Source of the DNA: Lachnospiraceae bacterium | GTDB lineage: Bacteria > Bacillota > Clostridia > Lachnospirales > Lachnospiraceae | Length of the DNA: 64,000 nt | Direction: 5' to 3' | Assembly: GCA_017558145.1 (NCBI GenBank) | Contig: JAFYWF010000025.1 | Location: forward strand, 1 to 64,000 | Shown here: positions 60,912 through 64,000 of the stretch, one piece after another | Numbering within the stretch: position 1 is the first letter of the stretch | How the letters are laid out: each line of letters starts with the position of its first letter | The notes under the pieces: model-generated | Seen by the model: only the letters and a program-made list of their open reading frames with translations | Told to the model about the DNA's origin: nothing | The model's database searches: none | Made by a program: the position numbers and the translations under genes

Positions 60912-61364
60912 ATGATAGAGGCAACGAGCTGTGGCGGTGTGGTTATTTTTAGAGGTAAAATCCTACTTTTGTACAAGAATTTTAAGAATAAGTATGAGGG
61001 ATGGGTGTTGCCTAAAGGGACTGTAGAAGAAGGCGAAGATTACAAAGACACTGCGTTACGTGAAGTAATGGAGGAGTCAGGAGCGACTGCATCCATCATT
61101 AAGTATATAGGAAAGAGTGAATATTCTTTTAATGTACCGGAAGATGTTGTGGAAAAGGAAGTACATTGGTACTTGATGATGGCAGACAGTTATTACAGTA
61201 AACCACAACGTGAAGAATTTTTTGTTGATTCCGGATTTTACAAATATCATGAAGCGTTTCATTTGTTAAAGTTTGCTAACGAAAGACAAATTTTAGAAAA
61301 AGCTTATAATGAGTATTTGGAATTAAAAAGAAGTAATCTTTGGGGAAACAAGAAATATTACTAA
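60912..61364 (+). CDS. Nudix hydrolase
   Basis: This is a 150-residue Nudix protein. The Nudix box is GTVEEGEDYKDTALREVMEESG (about 36-57; the G-x5-E-x7-REU-x-EE-x-G pattern, with all acidic metal ligands present). It starts CGGVVIFRGKILLLYKN, similar to MutT/Ap4A-hydrolase-like proteins that clean up oxidised or dinucleoside phosphates. The substrate is not evident. GGGGAGG precedes the ATG. The stop codon overlaps its terminator. It is a one-gene unit with its own regulated-looking promoter. Confidence 0.9.
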   Translation: MIEATSCGGVVIFRGKILLLYKNFKNKYEGWVLPKGTVEEGEDYKDTALREVMEESGATASIIKYIGKSEYSFNVPEDVVEKEVHWYLMMADSYYSKPQREEFFVDSGFYKYHEAFHLLKFANERQILEKAYNEYLELKRSNLWGNKKYY

Positions 61365-61389
61365 AGAGGCGTATAACGCCTCTTTATTT
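61362..61389 (+). terminator. Nudix gene terminator
   Basis: TAAAGAGGCG (61362-61371) pairs with CGCCTCTTTA (61377-61386) around TATAA. The stem starts at the stop codon. Confidence 0.85.
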
Positions 61390-61458
61390 CTATACGGGAG
61401 AATTAATTTTTATGGCGTATAGGTATGTTGATTAGTTTTAAGAGAGTAGAGAGGTTTC

Positions 61459-61770
61459 ATGCGTTTTTTAAAGGAAATGTATGTTGGTGAAGGAATTAAG
61501 AATAAGCAAAAGGTTTTGTGGAAATTAAAGCATGGAGCCGGAATGATTGATATTTATGTAATTTCTTTGGCCAATGGTAATGACCAACTTGATTGTACAC
61601 TTTGCTCTTATTTTAAGCAAAAGTTTATAAGGGAGCATGTGGGACTTGTTGTTGGAATTGCAAAAGGATATTCAGAGGCACAAGGTTTAATCGTATCCAT
61701 GATAGAAGAGTCTCTTAGGGAAACAGGAAGTGCCAATGTGAAGGAATATATTATGACCTTCAAACAGTAG
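61459..61770 (+). CDS. Conserved small soluble protein, unknown function
   Basis: This is a 103-residue protein starting MRFLKEMYVGEGIKNKQKVL, with a compact alpha/beta look: alternating hydrophobic strands (MIDIYVISLAN, VGLVVGIAKG) and a single C-x-x-C (DCTLCSY, residues 46-49 area). No signal or membrane part is seen. GAGAGG precedes the ATG and a hairpin overlaps the stop, so it is a genuine gene. The pattern is familiar from Lachnospiraceae hypothetical proteins. I cannot assign a function. Confidence 0.7.
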   Translation: MRFLKEMYVGEGIKNKQKVLWKLKHGAGMIDIYVISLANGNDQLDCTLCSYFKQKFIREHVGLVVGIAKGYSEAQGLIVSMIEESLRETGSANVKEYIMTFKQ

Positions 61771-61784
61771 TTGTTTGAAGGTTT
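61756..61784 (+). terminator. Hairpin overlapping the stop codon
   Basis: ACCTTCAAACA (61756-61766) pairs perfectly with TGTTTGAAGGT (61772-61782). It contains the stop codon in the loop and is followed by a short T-stretch. A weak terminator. Confidence 0.6.
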
Positions 61785-61830
61785 ATATATCGGTATTTTA
61801 TTTTAATAAAGAAGTTTATATGGGGTATTC

Positions 61831-62853
61831 ATGCTAGTTGTAATATTACAGATTTTACAGTGGATACTGAGGATCATATTATTTTTGCTTCTGCTTTTGA
61901 TTTTTTTGATTGGAATCATTATGATTGTACCCATTAGATATCAGGTTAATGGTGAATTTATTGATAATGAGCTGAAGTATCGAGGAAAAGTAACATGGTT
62001 CTTTTATCTGATCTATATAAAATTTACATATGATGAAGAATTTCATAAGCAGATAAAAGTATTTGGGATTCCGCTTCGTAATTCTAATAGTGGTAAAAAA
62101 AGTAGAAAACAAAATAAGAAAAAAAGGTCTCAAGAAGGTTTGGATTCTGAAGTTATGAAAGAAGAACTTCATGAAAACAGGATGTCTTCTTCTCATACCA
62201 CTAATGATCTACGTTCTGAAAAAAAATTAGACATTGGTGAAAATTGTGAAGAAGAATTGACAGCGTGGGAAAAAGAGATGGAAGAAGAAGCTAAGGAAGA
62301 GGCAAAATTTGCTAAAAAGATTGTAGGAGAATCTTCGAATCATAAAACATCTTCCAAATCAAAAGAAACTTTTTCAGATAAAGTAGATAAAATAAAATCA
62401 AAACTGATAAATATAGTTCAGAAAATAAAGGATTTGATTGTAAAGATTCAAGAAAAAAAACTAAAAATAGAACATTACTTAGAAATTTGGAATAAGAAAG
62501 AAACACAAATTGCTCTTTCAAAGGGTAAGAAAAGACTAAAAAAAATGATACAGGCTATTTTGCCAAGAAGGTGGAATATAATCGGAGAAATGGGATTTGC
62601 AGAACCAGCAACCACAGGACAAGCTATGGGCGTGTTAGGAGTGTTATATCCAATTTTAGGTAGCAATGTTGCAGTTACACCGAATTTTGATAATGAAATA
62701 ATTTCTTTAGAGGGTAGTGCAAAAGGACGGATTCGGTTAGGAAATCTAATTTATCAATTGATAGCATTTCTTTTAAACAAAGATTGTTTGGAGTTTGTAA
62801 AAATAGTATTAGAAGAACGCGCTGATTCAAAAAAAGGTAAAAAGGAGAAATAA
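61831..62853 (+). CDS. DUF2953 protein (YtfI-like)
   Basis: This is a 340-residue protein with an N-terminal membrane helix (about 8-34, very hydrophobic). The DUF2953 beta domain follows in part (VPIRYQVNGEF, GKVTWFFYLIYIKF) and resumes near residue 245 (NIIGEMGFAEPATTGQAMGVLGV). Between them (about 90-240) is a long Lys/Glu-rich insert with coiled-coil character. It is the partner of the GerW/YtfJ gene two bases downstream, exactly as ytfI-ytfJ in Bacillus, so it is a forespore-linked protein. The charged insert is large for the family. Confidence 0.85.
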   Translation: MLVVILQILQWILRIILFLLLLLIFLIGIIMIVPIRYQVNGEFIDNELKYRGKVTWFFYLIYIKFTYDEEFHKQIKVFGIPLRNSNSGKKSRKQNKKKRSQEGLDSEVMKEELHENRMSSSHTTNDLRSEKKLDIGENCEEELTAWEKEMEEEAKEEAKFAKKIVGESSNHKTSSKSKETFSDKVDKIKSKLINIVQKIKDLIVKIQEKKLKIEHYLEIWNKKETQIALSKGKKRLKKMIQAILPRRWNIIGEMGFAEPATTGQAMGVLGVLYPILGSNVAVTPNFDNEIISLEGSAKGRIRLGNLIYQLIAFLLNKDCLEFVKIVLEERADSKKGKKEK

Positions 62854-62855
62854 TT

Positions 62856-63251
62856 ATGGCAGAAAATTTTAATTCAGTAATGACATCATTATTAAAGGGA
62901 GTAGATAGTGTATTAAATGCAAAAACCGTTGTGGGAGAACCAATTAATGTGGGAGACACTATTATTGTTCCATTGGTAGATGTTTCCTTTGGTTTGGGAG
63001 CCGGAGCCGGAATGAAAGAAAAGAAAAACAATGGCGGCGGTGGTGTTGGCGGAAAAATGAGTCCAAGTGCTATCTTGGTAATTAAAGATGGTAAAACAAA
63101 ATTGGTAAATATCAAACAACAAGATGGCCTTACTAAAATTTTAGATATGGTTCCGGATTTGGTAGACAAATTTACGCATAAAAATGATGACATGATTTCT
63201 GATGATGAAGCAAGAGAAGTTGCATTTCCGGATGGAGAAATTGTGGAATAA
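62856..63251 (+). CDS. ytfJ: GerW family sporulation protein (YtfJ)
   Basis: This is a 131-residue protein of the GerW family. Visible signatures are TVVGEPINVGDTIIVPLVDVSFGLGAGAG (quoted partly), a Gly-rich loop NGGGGVGGKMSPSAILVI, and GLTKILDMVPDLVDKF. In Bacillus the protein is made in the forespore and is needed for proper germination with L-alanine. AAAAGGAG precedes the ATG. It is co-transcribed with the DUF2953 gene. With spoIVA it gives good evidence that the organism forms spores. Confidence 0.92.
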   Translation: MAENFNSVMTSLLKGVDSVLNAKTVVGEPINVGDTIIVPLVDVSFGLGAGAGMKEKKNNGGGGVGGKMSPSAILVIKDGKTKLVNIKQQDGLTKILDMVPDLVDKFTHKNDDMISDDEAREVAFPDGEIVE

Positions 63252-63294
63252 AAAGTTTGAATATTGATATAAATAGAAAAGATTAGAATTTTAG

Positions 63295-63400
63295 AAGGAG
63301 TTGAACAAAATGAAGTGATGGTGGTCTACATCTGCCAAAAGGTAGATGGTGGCTATTCACATAGTCGTTTTGCAATGGCTCCTTTTTATTTTAATGAAAG
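63295..63400 (+). promoter_or_regulatory. Structured leader with mini-ORF before the VanZ gene
   Basis: AAGGAG (63295-63300) serves an ATG at 63310 that opens only Met-Lys-stop. The stop overlaps, as TGATG, a second ATG (63318) of a 29-codon frame that ends at 63407. CATCTGCC-AAAA-GGTAGATG is a strong hairpin in it. GGCTATT and AATGGCT can form another, followed by CCTTTTTATTTT, a terminator-like end. The whole could be an attenuator. No family is recognised. Confidence 0.4.
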
Positions 63401-63413
63401 GAATTAATGATTA

Positions 63414-63980
63414 ATGTATCAAATTTATTATTATGAGATATTGGTGTTAATTACAATAATATGGTGTATGGCTCGTTTATGGGTGGCTAAAAAAATGAAA
63501 AAAATCAATTGGAAACGGGAATTACAATTAATTTTAGTTTATGTTTGTATTATTGTTGTTGTTCGATATACTTTCTTTCCATTTCATAAGTTAGATGGTC
63601 AAATTCGTCCTTTAAACTTTTCTGTTACTAAGATTATTCCGTTTAAGATTAATTTAAAACCTTTTGTTCATATGTGGGATTATGCAGATAAAAAAGAAGC
63701 AATTTTAAATTTAGTTGGTAATATAACAATGTTTATTCCTTTGGGAATTATTTTTCCGATAGTGTATAAAAATTTAAACAATCATGCAAAAGTAATTGCT
63801 GTTGGAATAGGTTTTTCTGTGGTAATTGAGATTTTACAATTATTATGTTTTGAAAGAACAACAGATATAGATGATTTAATAATGAATTCTTCAGGGTATA
63901 TAATTGGGTATATTATTTATTTAATCGTGAAATGTATTAAGAGTAAACTTTTGCGATCACAAAAAAGAGTCTGTAACTAA
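63414..63980 (+). CDS. VanZ family protein
   Basis: This is a 188-residue membrane protein with about five helices. VanZ-family markers are NLKPFVHMWDY, the central LNLVGNITMFIPLGIIFPIVYKN (quoted by its key residues Asn-Leu, MFIPLG) and the C-terminal IEILQLLCFERTTDIDDLIMNSSGYIIGY with the conserved D-I-D-D and N-x-x-G. VanZ was named for low-level teicoplanin resistance; most chromosomal copies have no demonstrated link to resistance. The ribosome binding site AAAGGAA is 11 bases before the ATG. Its stop codon lies in the next terminator. Confidence 0.85.
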   Translation: MYQIYYYEILVLITIIWCMARLWVAKKMKKINWKRELQLILVYVCIIVVVRYTFFPFHKLDGQIRPLNFSVTKIIPFKINLKPFVHMWDYADKKEAILNLVGNITMFIPLGIIFPIVYKNLNNHAKVIAVGIGFSVVIEILQLLCFERTTDIDDLIMNSSGYIIGYIIYLIVKCIKSKLLRSQKRVCN

Positions 63981-63995
63981 AAGTGTTACAGACTC
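63967..63995 (+). terminator. VanZ gene terminator, cut by the window end
   Basis: GAGTCTGTAAC (63967-63977) pairs with GTTACAGACTC (63985-63995). The T-run would lie beyond the window. Confidence 0.75.
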
Positions 63996-64000
63996 CGGTA

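Noticed and set aside
1..64000. CRISPR arrays, insertion sequences, prophage, rRNA and tRNA genes
   Set aside because: No regularly spaced repeats, transposase motifs, phage structural genes, or tRNA/rRNA consensus stretches were noticed on either strand; a covariance search was not possible.

Overview
The window looks like chromosomal core sequence from an anaerobic, spore-forming, low-GC member of the Clostridia, most like the Lachnospiraceae. I infer this from A/T-rich codon use, strong purine-rich ribosome binding sites, consensus SigA promoters, an oxygen-sensitive class III ribonucleotide reductase (nrdD-nrdG), sporulation genes (spoIVA; the ytfI-ytfJ/GerW pair), a dnaG-rpoD-trmK-nif3 block, and short intergenic gaps with classic intrinsic terminators. 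I see no tRNA, rRNA, insertion sequence, prophage or CRISPR array. No genus is assigned.

Layout. 1-9 kb: the end of a DUF4298 gene, a small membrane protein, a preQ1-I-like riboswitch ahead of a VUT-family transporter, an SDR oxidoreductase, a lipoprotein, a MATE pump, two HAD phosphatases, an ABC-F protein and metF (minus strand). 9-20 kb: a MoxR/VWA pair, tyrS behind a shortened T-box-like leader, a PadR regulator, a 1281-residue cell-surface protein, a DUF3048 lipoprotein and spoIVA. 20-33 kb: xpaC-telA, purine nucleoside phosphorylase, an MTA/SAH deaminase family protein, a membrane-anchored MutS-like ATPase, RNase H, nrdDG behind an NrdR-like palindrome, and a minus-strand pair of acyltransferase and DUF6320 genes. 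33-45 kb: lrgAB, dgt, dnaG-rpoD-trmK-nif3, a TGS-nucleoside kinase, the RNase P RNA, two CobW-type metallochaperone GTPases, ylmH and a putative manganese transporter. 45-53 kb: a second MATE pump, two stand-alone microcompartment shell genes with their own promoter and terminator, an unknown membrane protein, lysR divergent from leuCD, and a metallo-beta-lactamase-fold lipoprotein. 53-64 kb: ruvAB under a LexA-like box, zapA, a U32 protein, an FtsW-family/PBP pair, a Nudix hydrolase, ytfI-ytfJ and a VanZ protein.

How the genes work together. Most are housekeeping: translation (tyrS, rnpB, trmK, U32), replication and repair (dnaG, ruvAB, rnhA), dNTP supply (nrdDG, dgt), cell wall and division (the FtsW-family protein and PBP, zapA), sporulation (spoIVA, gerW) and leucine synthesis (leuCD). 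The most unusual items are the orphan microcompartment pair, the Stem-I-less T-box ahead of tyrS, the metal-handling cluster with a histidine-rich repeat GTPase, the acyltransferase/DUF6320 pair, the transmembrane MutS-like ATPase, and several promoters (metF, padR, Nudix, ruvA, nrdD) that carry palindromes in or beside the core elements. Functions come from motif recognition by eye; no database search was run.
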